Source: Frankiales bacterium (GTDB taxonomy: Bacteria; Actinomycetota; Actinomycetes; Mycobacteriales; SCTD01). From it: a stretch of 19,606 bases of DNA. The first letter of the stretch is position 1; the number at the start of each line of letters is the position of its first letter. The DNA lies in the NCBI GenBank assembly GCA_004299215.1, contig SCTD01000260.1:1-19606 (forward strand). The letters are read 5' to 3'. Below, one piece after another: positions 1-7,652 of the stretch. Made by a program: the position numbers and the translations under genes. Under the pieces are notes generated by a model. It did not search any database. It was not told where the DNA came from and saw only the letters and a program-made list of their open reading frames with translations.

Positions 1-26
1 CTCCCGGATCGGGTGGCGCGAGCGAG

Positions 27-743
27 CTACTCGGCGCCCTCGCCGAGGTAGGTCTTGCGGAGCTCGCCGGACTTCTCGAGCTCCTCGCCGCGACCGTCGA
101 AGGTCAGCGCGCCCTTCTCCATGATGAGCGCCTGGTCGGCGTAGGGCAGCACGCCGACGTTCTGCTCGACGATGATCACGGTGGTGCCGTCGTCGTTGAT
201 CTGCGACACGACCTGGAAGACCGTCTGCGCGAGCTTCGGCGACAGGCCGAGCGACGCCTCGTCGATCATCAGCAGCCGCGGCTTGCTCATGATGGCCCGG
301 CCGATGGCGAGCATCTGCTGCTCACCACCGGACAGCGTGCCGGCGAGCTGGTCCTTGCGCTCGTCGAGGCGAGGGAAGTACGAGAAGACCTGCTCCACGG
401 TCTCGGCGACCCCCTTGGCGTCCTTGCGGACCCAGGCCCCGAGCTCGAGGTTCTTCATGACGGTCAGCCCCGGCCAGACCCGGCGGCCCTCGGGCGACAG
501 CGCGATGCCCGCCCGGACGATGCCGGGGGCGTCCTTGCCGGAGATCTTCTTGCCGTCGAAGCGGACCTCGCCGCTCCAGGTCGGCAGGACACCTGCCAGG
601 CAGTTGACGGTCGTGGTCTTGCCGGCGCCGTTCAGGCCGAAGATGACGGCCGTCTGGCCTTCCTCGACGTTGAACGAGATCCCTTGCAGGACAGGCAGTG
701 CGCCGTAGCCCGTGCGCAGCTCCTCCACCTCGAGCAGGCTCAC
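27..743 (-). CDS. livF: Branched-chain amino acid/amide ABC transporter ATP-binding protein LivF
   Basis: This is the second of two cytoplasmic ATPases that power a Liv-type importer. The 238-residue length is normal for LivF. Visible motifs are Walker A at residues 36-44 (GLNGAGKTT), the signature LSGGE at 137-141, Walker B ending in DE at 161-162, and the VEQN switch at 192-195, which is typical of LivF (Gln where most ABC ATPases have His). The Walker B context reads DEASLGL rather than the usual DEPSLGL, a minor change. The start is GTG at 743, which overlaps the livG TGA as GTGA. A GAGGGGG ribosome binding site lies 7 nt upstream, so translation is probably coupled to livG. It is the last gene of the six-gene run. 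The 26 bases after its stop show nothing I can name. The family is certain; the exact substrate (Leu/Ile/Val, amides or urea) is not. Confidence 0.95.
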   Translation of the reverse strand: MSLLEVEELRTGYGALPVLQGISFNVEEGQTAVIFGLNGAGKTTTVNCLAGVLPTWSGEVRFDGKKISGKDAPGIVRAGIALSPEGRRVWPGLTVMKNLELGAWVRKDAKGVAETVEQVFSYFPRLDERKDQLAGTLSGGEQQMLAIGRAIMSKPRLLMIDEASLGLSPKLAQTVFQVVSQINDDGTTVIIVEQNVGVLPYADQALIMEKGALTFDGRGEELEKSGELRKTYLGEGAE

Positions 744-1771
744 TGGTCGTCCCCCTCGGTCGTCTCGGGCGCGGCGGCCTTCTTCCGGGTCGACGTGGCT
801 CGCTTCTTGGGCCGCAGCCGCTCGGCCTCGCCCTCGTCGGTCGCGGCGCGGGCCGCGGCAGTCCGACGGCGTCGCGTCGGTGGCGCCGGCTCGTGGTCCA
901 CCTCGGGTGCGGGCGCGTCGGGGTCGTCGTGGTGACGAGCCGCCTGCTCGGTGAGGGCGTCCAGCTCGGCGTCCTCGGCGGTCTCGGTCGTGGCCTCGAG
1001 GGCCTCCGGCGCCTCGCCACCGAGGTAGGCCGCGACGACCTCCGGGTGGGTCTGGATGACGCTCGGCTTGCCCTCGGCCAGCAGGCGACCGAAGTTCAGG
1101 ACGTAGACGTGGTCGCAGACGCGGAGCACGAGCGGCACGTGGTGCTCGATGACGAGCATCGTGAGCGCGAACTCCTTGCGCAGCGTGAGCAGCCGGTCGC
1201 CGAGCTCGTCGGACTCCTCCGGGCCCATGCCGGAGGTCGGCTCGTCGAGCAGCAGGATGTCCGGGTCCGTCGCGAGCGCGCAGCCGAGCTCGAGCAGCTT
1301 GAGCGTGCCGTAGGACTGCCCGCCGACCTTCTTGTCGCGGATCGACTGCAGGCCGAGCAGGTCCAGGATGGCGTCGGCCTTGGCGGTGAGCTCCCGCTCC
1401 CGCTTGGAGGTCAGGCTCGTGCCGACCAGGCCGGACAGCACGTCGTAGCCCGCCTTGGCGTGCTGTGCCGTCTTGAGGTTCTCGATCGCCGTGGCGCTCT
1501 TGACCATCCCGACGTTCTGGAACGTCCGCCCGAAGCCCATGGCCGCCTTCACGTGCGGCGGCGCCTTCGTGACGTCCTGCCCCCGGTAGCGCACCGACCC
1601 GGTGTTGGGCTGGTAGAAGCCGGTGATGCAGTTGAACGCCGTGGTCTTCCCGGCGCCGTTCGGGCCGATCAGGCCGACGATCTCGTACTCGTTGACCTCG
1701 AGGTTGACGTCTTGCAGCGCCTGCAGCCCGCCGAAGCGGATCGACAGGTCGCTGACCTCAAGCACGGACAC
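740..1771 (-). CDS. livG: Branched-chain amino acid/amide ABC transporter ATP-binding protein LivG with long C-terminal tail
   Basis: This is the first ATPase of the Liv importer. In 343-residue numbering, Walker A is at 36-44 (GPNGAGKTT), a LivG-type signature lies around 152-161 (QSYGTLKLLE, with T where LivG usually has Q), Walker B with DEPTSG is at 176-181, and the switch His is H210 (VIEHH). The ABC domain ends near residue 255, where typical LivG proteins stop. About 85 further residues follow: acidic at first, then Pro-rich, then Arg/Lys/Ala-rich, ending in an acidic tip. The frame stays open upstream to 1864. I chose GTG at 1771 because GGAGGG sits 5 nt before it and the LivG-like sequence begins there; this start overlaps the livM stop by 14 nt. 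The gene overlaps livF by 4 nt. The role of the tail is unknown. Confidence 0.93.
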   Translation of the reverse strand: MSVLEVSDLSIRFGGLQALQDVNLEVNEYEIVGLIGPNGAGKTTAFNCITGFYQPNTGSVRYRGQDVTKAPPHVKAAMGFGRTFQNVGMVKSATAIENLKTAQHAKAGYDVLSGLVGTSLTSKRERELTAKADAILDLLGLQSIRDKKVGGQSYGTLKLLELGCALATDPDILLLDEPTSGMGPEESDELGDRLLTLRKEFALTMLVIEHHVPLVLRVCDHVYVLNFGRLLAEGKPSVIQTHPEVVAAYLGGEAPEALEATTETAEDAELDALTEQAARHHDDPDAPAPEVDHEPAPPTRRRRTAAARAATDEGEAERLRPKKRATSTRKKAAAPETTEGDDQ

Positions 1772-2912
1772 TGGAGCCCTCCACAGCGCCGGGGCCGTCG
1801 TCCTGCGGGTGCAGGAGAGCGTGCACGTCGAAGGGCTTGCCCCACGTCCAGTCGAAGAAGGCACGGAGCTGCTGCCCGAGACCGCCCGGGAACTGGACGA
1901 TGGTCAGCAGCAGCCCGAGGGCGCCGAGGAAGCCCACGGCGTACTGCGTGAGGTTCGCCTCGGCGCTGGTGCTGCCGAACGACAGCAGGCCGACGAGGAA
2001 CTGCTGGACCTCGTGCATCCAGGTCTCCTCGAGGATGAACGAGAGCGAGGCGAACAGCGAGGCGCCGAGGATGACACCGATCCGGGACCCGAGACCGCCG
2101 ACCACCGTCATCAGCACGAAGGTGAGCGCCAGGTTGAACCCGAGCCCGGAGGCGGTCACCAGGCCGATCCGGTAGGCGAGCAGCGCTCCGGCCACGCCGG
2201 CGAGCGTGCCGGAGATGACGAACGCGATGAGCTTGAAGGCGGTGACGTTGATGCCGAAGGCCTCCGCCACGCGCTCGTTCTCCTTCAGCGCCAGCAGCGC
2301 CCGCCCGGTCTTCGTCTTCAGCAGCCGGTAGTCGATGTAGACCGCGACGACGAGGAAGGCCAGGCAGAAGTAGAAGAAGTTGGAGTCGGCGATCAGCCAC
2401 TCCGGCCGGTCCGCCGGCTGACCGGCCCCGGCGTTGGTGAGCCACTCGACCTCGAAGAGCGACTCCTCGAGCGTGAGCGCGAAGACCAGCGTGATCAGCG
2501 CCAGGTAGAGGCCGGTGATGCGCAGGGCCACCAGCCCCATCACCAGGGCGAAGAGCGCTCCGACCACGCCGGCGATGACGAAGGTCAGGGCGAAAGGCAC
2601 CTCGCGCACGGTCAGCGAGTAGGCCGCCGCGAAGGCTCCGATGCCGAAGAAGCCGTTGTGCCCCAGCGAGAGCTGGCCGGTGTGGCCGATGAGGATGTTG
2701 AGCGAGATGCCGACGATCGCGTAGATGCACGCGTCGGCGGCGATGGCCGCAGCGCCGCCCTCGTCCTGCGGGATGCGCCAGAGGAAGATGTAGGCGACCA
2801 CCGCGAGGACCAGGATCCTCGGGAGCCAGCGGATCGGTCCGAAGTCCCTCCCCTGCTTGTGCGCAGGCGCCGGCTCGGCGGGCGTGGTCGCCCGCGCGTC
2901 GACCGCGGTCAT
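1758..2912 (-). CDS. livM: Branched-chain amino acid/amide ABC transporter permease LivM
   Basis: This is one of the two membrane channel subunits of the Liv importer. It is 384 residues and strongly hydrophobic, with around ten predicted membrane segments. It carries the LivM-like stretch that includes NILIGHTGQLSLGHNGFFGIGA, recognisable as the GxxSLGHxxFxGIGAY region of the family. A cytoplasmic-loop motif follows (KENERVAEAFGIN), the contact site for the ATPases. The N-terminus has a soluble extension of about 30 residues before the first membrane segment. Two ATGs lie in tandem at 2915 and 2912. AAGGAG is only 2 nt before the first but 5 nt before the second, so I prefer 2912, which gives a TGATG junction with livH. 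The 3' end overlaps livG by 14 nt. Assignment to the family is secure from sequence and operon order; the substrate is inferred. Confidence 0.93.
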   Translation of the reverse strand: MTAVDARATTPAEPAPAHKQGRDFGPIRWLPRILVLAVVAYIFLWRIPQDEGGAAAIAADACIYAIVGISLNILIGHTGQLSLGHNGFFGIGAFAAAYSLTVREVPFALTFVIAGVVGALFALVMGLVALRITGLYLALITLVFALTLEESLFEVEWLTNAGAGQPADRPEWLIADSNFFYFCLAFLVVAVYIDYRLLKTKTGRALLALKENERVAEAFGINVTAFKLIAFVISGTLAGVAGALLAYRIGLVTASGLGFNLALTFVLMTVVGGLGSRIGVILGASLFASLSFILEETWMHEVQQFLVGLLSFGSTSAEANLTQYAVGFLGALGLLLTIVQFPGGLGQQLRAFFDWTWGKPFDVHALLHPQDDGPGAVEGSSVRA

Positions 2913-3853
2913 CATGTCTCCTTGCCGAGCAGGCCGGCCGGGCGGACGAGCAGCACGACGAGCAGGGCGACGAACAGCACCACCTTGCCCGACCCGGGGA
3001 GCACGTCCTTCGGGATGTTGGTCTGGGCGAACGACTCGATCATGCCCACGACCACCCCGCCGACGAAAGCTCCCGGCAGTGCGGTGACCCCTCCGAGCAC
3101 CGCGGCGGTGAAGGCCGGCACCAGGGCGATGAAGGTCAGGCTGCCCGGGAAGACCACGCCGACCGTGCCCGAGAGCAGGATGCCGGCGATCGCACCGAGC
3201 AGGCCGGCGATGCCCCAGGTCAGCGCCGAGGTGCGCTCGACGCTGATCCCGACCAGTCGGGTCGCGGTCGGCTCCTGCGACACGGCGATGATCGCGGTTC
3301 CGGTCCGGGTGCGGCTGAAGAACAGCGCGCTCGCGACGGCGAGGACGGCCAGCACGACCACGACCAGAGCACCGGTGTCGGTGACCCGCAGTGAGGACGT
3401 GGTGAGGAAGTCGCCCTCGAGGATCCGCACGGCGGAGCGCGGCTCCGGCCCGGACAGGAAGCCGCCGAGCGCGACCAGCAGGAGCAGGACGCCGGCGGTC
3501 GCGACCACGACCGTGACCTTGGCCGCGGAGAACAGGGGGCGTACGACCACGCGCTCGATCAGCAACCCGAGACCGAGGCCGGTGAGCAGCCCGACGAGCA
3601 GGGCCAGGGGCACCGGCAGGTCCGGGAACGGGCCGACCCCCTGGTCGGCGAAGGCAGCCGTCATCGCCGAGAAGGTGCCGATCTCGGCCTGGGAGAAGTT
3701 GAAGATCTTCCCGCTCTTGTAGAGCAGCACCAGCCCGAGGCCGAGCAGGCCGTACACCGAGCCCTGGATCAGGCCGGAGACGACGGGCACGACGACCTCG
3801 AGGGCCATCGGGTCCATCTGCAGAGGGGGGGCTGGGGGCAGGCCCGTGCTCAC
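2912..3853 (-). CDS. livH: Branched-chain amino acid/amide ABC transporter permease LivH
   Basis: This is the partner permease of LivM. It is about 313 residues with some eight or more hydrophobic segments. The LivH landmark IFNFSQAEIGTFSAM follows the first membrane segment (family form: INFAxGxxxMxG), and a loop QEPTATRLVGIS resembles the ATPase-docking loop of the family. The start is not certain. GTG at 3853 makes a GTGA overlap with the binding-protein stop, matching the coupling used at livF, but no clear Shine-Dalgarno precedes it. ATG at 3817 lacks one too, because the strand upstream is pyrimidine-rich. The open frame extends to 3901, but those residues look like out-of-frame read of the upstream gene. 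Its stop overlaps the livM start region. It lies in the membrane and is read with livM, livG and livF. Confidence 0.92.
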   Translation of the reverse strand: MSTGLPPAPPLQMDPMALEVVVPVVSGLIQGSVYGLLGLGLVLLYKSGKIFNFSQAEIGTFSAMTAAFADQGVGPFPDLPVPLALLVGLLTGLGLGLLIERVVVRPLFSAAKVTVVVATAGVLLLLVALGGFLSGPEPRSAVRILEGDFLTTSSLRVTDTGALVVVVLAVLAVASALFFSRTRTGTAIIAVSQEPTATRLVGISVERTSALTWGIAGLLGAIAGILLSGTVGVVFPGSLTFIALVPAFTAAVLGGVTALPGAFVGGVVVGMIESFAQTNIPKDVLPGSGKVVLFVALLVVLLVRPAGLLGKET

Positions 3854-5358
3854 TTCTTGTACGTCGCGACGGTCTTGATGACGCCGTTCGTCCCGCTGCA
3901 CGTGATCTGGTTCAAGAACGCACCAGTGCCACCGAAGCGCGTCTTGCCGCCGAAGACCGAGGGCTGCAGCACGCCACCGGGCGTGCCCGCGGCCGCGAGG
4001 GAGGAGATGAAGCTCTCCCGGTTGACCGGGCCCTTGATCAGGTTGAAGGCCTGCTCGAGCTGCTGCATGCCGCCCCAGATGCCGGCCTCGATGTCGTCGG
4101 TGAAGGTCGGCGCGCCCTTGGCCGCCGCCTGGGCCGTCGCCTTGTCCGGGCTCGGGTGCAGGTAGAAGCCCTTGAAGCCACCGGCGCCACCTCGGCAGGC
4201 CAGGTCAGCGACCGACTGGATGCCGAAGGAGGGGCCGGGGCCGGTGTAGGTCGCGGTCGGGTACTGGTTGACGCACTGGCCGAAGAACAGCGGCTGGCCG
4301 AGGAAGTAGACCGTCTCGTAGCCACCCGAGCGCAGCTGGTTGCCGACCGTCAGGCAGTCGCGCGGCGCCTTCTCCGTCAGGATGATGTCGTTGTCCGGGT
4401 TGAACTTCCCGGAGCGGCCCAGGGCGCCGTTCTTGACCAGCTCGGCGGCGATGCTGTCGCGCGCGTCGGCGAAGTTGGGCGTGCCGGTGATGACGACGGC
4501 CCACTTCTTGTTCAGGTAGCCCTTCTCCTTGGCCGCACGGATGACCAGCGGGCTCTGCTGCTTGTAGGTCAGCGAGCCGGCGAAGTAGTTGGGCAGGTTG
4601 CCCAGACCCGACTCCGTGACGCCGGAGGACACGTAGGGGACGTTGGCCCGGCGCAGGACCTGGCTCTGGGCGCAGGCCTGGATCTGGTCGGTGCCGGCGC
4701 CGCCGAAGATGGCGAAGGCGCTCTTGGCGGCCGAGTTGCACGCGCGCAGCGCGTCCTGGGCGTTGTACTTGTCGTCGACCGCGACGACCTTGACCTTCCA
4801 CTCGCCCCAGAGCAGCCGCGGTCCGTTGTTCGGACCGCTCTGCTCCCAGTACTTCGGACCGCCGGTGCGGAAGCTCTCCTGCGGCACGCCGGCGCCGGTG
4901 AGCGGGCCGTGAACGACCACGGTGATGGTCTTGCTGGCGAAGTCGATGCCGGTGGTGTTGCCCTGCCCCTTGACCGGCATCGTCGGGCCGCTCGCGGTGC
5001 CGCCACCGGTCGTGCCGGTCCCGCCGCCGGTGGTGCCCGAGCCGGTGGTGCCGGACCCGCTCGTTCCCGAGCCGGTGCTGCCGGAGCCGGACGTGCCGGA
5101 GCCGGTCGTACCGGTCCCCCCGCCCGCGGTCCCGGCGTCCGTCGTGCCGCCGCCGGCGGCACCCGGATCGGTCGTGAAGGAGTCGACGGTGCCGTCGCCG
5201 TCGGTGTCGACGGCGACCTGGCCGCCACCCGCACCACCGGCCAGGCCGGGGTTCTGCGCGAGCGCGTCCTTCACCTCCGGCTTCAGGCCGCAGGCCGACG
5301 TGAGGACTGCCGACGCGAGGACCGCGACGGCCAGACCGCGTGAGCGGGACGGGTTCAT
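3850..5358 (-). CDS. livK: Liv-type ABC transporter substrate-binding lipoprotein with Gly/Thr/Ser tether
   Basis: This is the extracellular solute receptor of the importer, 502 residues. A signal sequence ends in LTSAC with the lipid-acceptor Cys at residue 23, so it should be anchored to the outer face of the membrane. Residues 41-127 are a low-complexity tether built from GSGT/GGGT units, preceded by DTDGDGTVD at 51-59, which looks like a DxDxDG calcium loop. The periplasmic-binding fold of the Peripla_BP_6 kind starts near residue 138 (ITVVVHGPLTG) and contains the typical central elements (FAIFGGAG, VPYVSSGVTES, NFADARDSIAAEL). Internal Cys residues could form disulfides. The start is ATG at 5358, with AGGAG about 10 nt upstream. 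It is followed directly by livH (4-nt overlap). At about 500 residues it is longer than usual, because of the tether. The ligand is not determined by sequence alone. Confidence 0.92.
   Translation of the reverse strand: MNPSRSRGLAVAVLASAVLTSACGLKPEVKDALAQNPGLAGGAGGGQVAVDTDGDGTVDSFTTDPGAAGGGTTDAGTAGGGTGTTGSGTSGSGSTGSGTSGSGTTGSGTTGGGTGTTGGGTASGPTMPVKGQGNTTGIDFASKTITVVVHGPLTGAGVPQESFRTGGPKYWEQSGPNNGPRLLWGEWKVKVVAVDDKYNAQDALRACNSAAKSAFAIFGGAGTDQIQACAQSQVLRRANVPYVSSGVTESGLGNLPNYFAGSLTYKQQSPLVIRAAKEKGYLNKKWAVVITGTPNFADARDSIAAELVKNGALGRSGKFNPDNDIILTEKAPRDCLTVGNQLRSGGYETVYFLGQPLFFGQCVNQYPTATYTGPGPSFGIQSVADLACRGGAGGFKGFYLHPSPDKATAQAAAKGAPTFTDDIEAGIWGGMQQLEQAFNLIKGPVNRESFISSLAAAGTPGGVLQPSVFGGKTRFGGTGAFLNQITCSGTNGVIKTVATYKK
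4978..5157 (-). repeat. Imperfect Gly/Thr/Ser-coding repeat inside livK
   Basis: Codons 68-127 of the binding protein encode short imperfect units such as GSGT, GGGT and GTTG. At the DNA level this is a run of related GGC/ACC/TCC-type triplets and 9-12 nt direct repeats. It encodes the flexible tether between the lipid anchor and the binding fold. Such runs can change length by slippage, so strain-to-strain variation in copy number would be expected. Confidence 0.8.
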
Positions 5359-5406
5359 GGTGGGGGTGCTCCTGGTCCTGTTCTGGGTGGGGGCGGGACG
5401 GGAGGA

Positions 5407-6495
5407 CTAGAGGGCGACGGGACGAGCCAGACGCGGGCCACGAGCTGCTGCCGAGCCCTGCCGCCCCTGCAGGGCCTTGCTGAGGCGGGACTGGCTGGTC
5501 GTGGCGCCCGCGGGGGTGACGCGCGTGTCGCCCAGGATGAGCGACAGGAGGGCACCGATGCCCACGAGGGCCAGCAGCCCGACCCAGAAGCTGGTCGACG
5601 GGGTGAGCGGCGCCTCGGTCATGGCGCTGACGTTCTGGATGGGCGCCGCGACGGCGGGCTCGGGCGCGGCCTGAGCCTGCGGGGCCGGCTCGGGCAGCGC
5701 GGTGTCGACCACCGGGGCGTCGACCGTGCCGAAGCCCCCGGTCTCGAAGGTCGGCAGCGAGCCGCCCGTGTCGAAGCCGCCGGCCAGCGGCGCCTCGCCG
5801 GTGCCGGTGTCGACCGGGAGCTCCTCGAGCGGGGCCAGCGCGGTGAAGGTCAGGTCGAGCTTCGCCTCGGCGAACGGCGCGAAGACGACCTGGAAGGGCT
5901 GGGTGACGCCCTCGCCGACGGTGAGCGCGACCCCGTCGTTGGCCGTCAGCCACGTGGCGGCGAGCCCCGTGATGTCGAAGACGTACGCCTTGCCGTCCTC
6001 GGACAGCGTCGCCGGCTCGGAGGAGAACTGGTCGCACAGGCGCTCCGGGGCCAGCGTCATGCTGGTGCCGTCCTCGCCGAAGAACCCGCTGTCGCCGGCC
6101 GCGCAGGCACGCACCAGCTCAGGCGCAGCGTTGAGAGCCACGTTGTCCGGCGGGCTGTTCGGCACGATCGGCACCGTCAGGACAGCCTTGTCGACGGTCG
6201 CGTCGAGCGGCACCGCGGCGAGGTCGAAGCCGAGGAAGCTGACCTTGTCCTCCTGGCCACCGCCCTGGGACGCCACGGCGAGGTTGCCCGGGGCGACGCC
6301 GTCGGCCCGGTCGCCCGTCACGTTGGGCGGCGCGGCGGGCGCTGCGTCCGGCTTCGCGATGCCCGCGGAGTAGAAGTAGGCGCCGTTCGTCGCGTTCTCG
6401 GCAGCCTGCTCCGCGAAGGCGCTCGGAACCGCCCACAGCGGGACGGCGAGGGCGGCGGCGACGACCACTGAAGATGCCCGCAGGACCTTGCTCAC
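5407..6495 (-). CDS. Secreted, membrane-anchored protein with DNRLRE/CBM96-like beta-sandwich domain
   Basis: The product is 362 residues when started at GTG 6495, which has GGAGGA 5 nt upstream; the frame is open to 6624, but nothing protein-like precedes 6495. A signal peptide (VVVAAALAVPLWAVPSAFA) is likely cut after residue 28. The extracellular part (about 35-220) looks like a beta-sandwich. The stretch YVFDITGLAATWL at 171-183 followed by GVALTVGEG resembles the 'fDVTxLVxxWl...GlxL' strand pair of DNRLRE/CBM96-type domains. Cys131 and Cys154 could pair. A Gly/Pro/Ala-rich stalk (225-300) leads to one membrane segment (about 303-322) and a basic cytoplasmic tail. There is no LPxTG motif, so anchoring is by the membrane helix. 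It lies 48 bp upstream of livK on the same strand, so it probably heads the Liv operon. The domain family is a moderate-confidence guess; the ligand is unknown. Confidence 0.75.
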   Translation of the reverse strand: MSKVLRASSVVVAAALAVPLWAVPSAFAEQAAENATNGAYFYSAGIAKPDAAPAAPPNVTGDRADGVAPGNLAVASQGGGQEDKVSFLGFDLAAVPLDATVDKAVLTVPIVPNSPPDNVALNAAPELVRACAAGDSGFFGEDGTSMTLAPERLCDQFSSEPATLSEDGKAYVFDITGLAATWLTANDGVALTVGEGVTQPFQVVFAPFAEAKLDLTFTALAPLEELPVDTGTGEAPLAGGFDTGGSLPTFETGGFGTVDAPVVDTALPEPAPQAQAAPEPAVAAPIQNVSAMTEAPLTPSTSFWVGLLALVGIGALLSLILGDTRVTPAGATTSQSRLSKALQGRQGSAAARGPRLARPVAL

Positions 6496-6659
6496 GGCGT
6501 TCCTCCACGACCAGGACGACGGCGGTGTTACCGGCGCGTAAAACCTGACTTCGACGGTGTTGCCCGATCTCCTGCTCAGTTGGTGATCCCCGACAGAGAT
6601 GCAGGTCACACGCTGTGCATTCATCCTGTCGTGTCGTGAGCTCGGTGTAAAACGCCGGG
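6496..6659. other. Intergenic leader region ahead of the Liv operon
   Basis: This 164-bp gap is richer in A/T than its surroundings and lies between the caspase-like gene stop and the GTG of the surface-protein gene. It should hold the operon promoter (minus strand), but I find no convincing -35/-10 pair. It contains two copies of GTTTTAC on the minus strand (6654-6648 and 6546-6540) and a small interrupted palindrome CACA-cgc-TGTG at 6607-6617. No known riboswitch consensus was recognised. Confidence 0.4.
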
Positions 6660-7646
6660 TCAGGCGGGCGGGTCCGCCAGCGTCCAGCCGCGCACCGGAT
6701 CACCCGCCACCTGCGGGGTCTGCCGACCGTACGGCTTCTGCCCCAGCGTGATCGCCTGGGCGTAGTAGGTGGAGTAGCGCAGCGCCTCGCCGATGGTCGT
6801 ACGACCGTCCCCGTCCGCGTCCGCCTGACCCTGCTTCAGCGACAGGTCGAAGACCAGGCCGGTCCAGACCGACATGCCCCAGGGCGGGTACTCGTAGGAC
6901 TTCTCGACCGCCTTCGAGCTGCCGCTGAACAGCACCCGGTCGCTCGGCAGGCCGTCCATGAAGGAGGCGCCCTCGCAACCGGCGATGTCGACCCAGAGCT
7001 TGCCGCCGACGCGGTTGAGCATCCGGGTGACCTCGGTGTCGCGGACGAAGTCGCGGTCGACCGGCCAGAGCGAGTCGTTCACGCCGCCGTGCTGCTTCAC
7101 GTGGCCGGAGTAGTGGAAGAGGCTGAAGGTCCCTGGTCGGCCCTTGGCGGCCAGCCAGGCCATGCCGTCGCGGATCGCCCGGCCGGTGACCTGGCCGTCG
7201 GTGATCAGCCGGATGTTGGCGGCCTGCCAGCCGCTGGCCAGCAGCATCGAGCGGATGTGCTCGACGTCCTTGCGGCTGCCGATGGTGTCGACGGTCGGCC
7301 GGCGGTAGTCCTGGACGCCCACGAGGAACGCGTAGCGGTCGGCCGGGGCGGCGGTGCGCTCGGGCCGCGGGTCGAACTGCGGGCCGGGCGGCGGGCCGAG
7401 GATGGCCTCGACGTCGAGGTCGGGGCTCGCGGCGTTCCTGGCGGGGGCCTTCGGCTTCGGCGACGGGCTCGGGGAGGGCAGCACCAGCTGCTCGCGGACC
7501 GGCTCGGTGAAGGCGGGGGTCGCGACCTCGGCCTCGGCGGCGGGCTCCTCGATGGCCTGCGTGGCGCCGACCGCGACCAGCAGGACCAGGCCGAGCGACC
7601 AGGCGGTGACCTCGACGAGCCAGCGGGGGGTGCGGCGACGGGTCAC
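6660..7646 (-). CDS. Membrane-anchored caspase-like (C14-type) protein
   Basis: The product is 328 residues from GTG 7646. The N-terminus is basic (TRRRTPR), followed by one hydrophobic segment (about 14-30: signal anchor or signal peptide) and then a Pro/Ser/Lys-rich linker to about residue 100. The caspase-like domain starts at YAFLVGVQDY (105-114). It has the His motif HYSGH (catalytic candidate H182) and, 42 residues on, VDIAGCEG with candidate nucleophile C224. The usual motifs are GHG and DxC; here they read GHV and DIAGC. WGMSVWTGLV (257-266) matches the conserved 'GxFTxxL' segment, and DADGDGRTTIGE (276-287) is an EF-hand-like loop often seen late in bacterial C14 domains. The frame continues to ATG 7694, but a -35/-10 pair ending 6 nt before GTG 7646 supports a leaderless start there. 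Whether it is an active protease is unproven. Confidence 0.8.
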   Translation of the reverse strand: MTRRRTPRWLVEVTAWSLGLVLLVAVGATQAIEEPAAEAEVATPAFTEPVREQLVLPSPSPSPKPKAPARNAASPDLDVEAILGPPPGPQFDPRPERTAAPADRYAFLVGVQDYRRPTVDTIGSRKDVEHIRSMLLASGWQAANIRLITDGQVTGRAIRDGMAWLAAKGRPGTFSLFHYSGHVKQHGGVNDSLWPVDRDFVRDTEVTRMLNRVGGKLWVDIAGCEGASFMDGLPSDRVLFSGSSKAVEKSYEYPPWGMSVWTGLVFDLSLKQGQADADGDGRTTIGEALRYSTYYAQAITLGQKPYGRQTPQVAGDPVRGWTLADPPA

Positions 7647-7652
7647 GTGATC

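Noticed and set aside
1623..3722. A 699-residue open frame on the plus strand
   Set aside because: It is antisense to livG, livM and livH, and its product is low-complexity Arg/Glu/Gly text typical of GC-rich shadow frames.
4978..5157. Possible CRISPR or satellite array
   Set aside because: Units are short, imperfect, lack spacers and stay in frame with the livK tether.
6590..6617. CRP/GlxR-type site TGTGA-N6-TCACA
   Set aside because: On the minus strand TGTGA is followed 6 nt later by TCTCT, so only one half matches.
6496..6624. Upstream extension of the surface-protein frame to ATG 6624
   Set aside because: GTG 6495 has an ideal GGAGGA ribosome binding site and starts a normal signal peptide; the extra 43 residues look non-coding.
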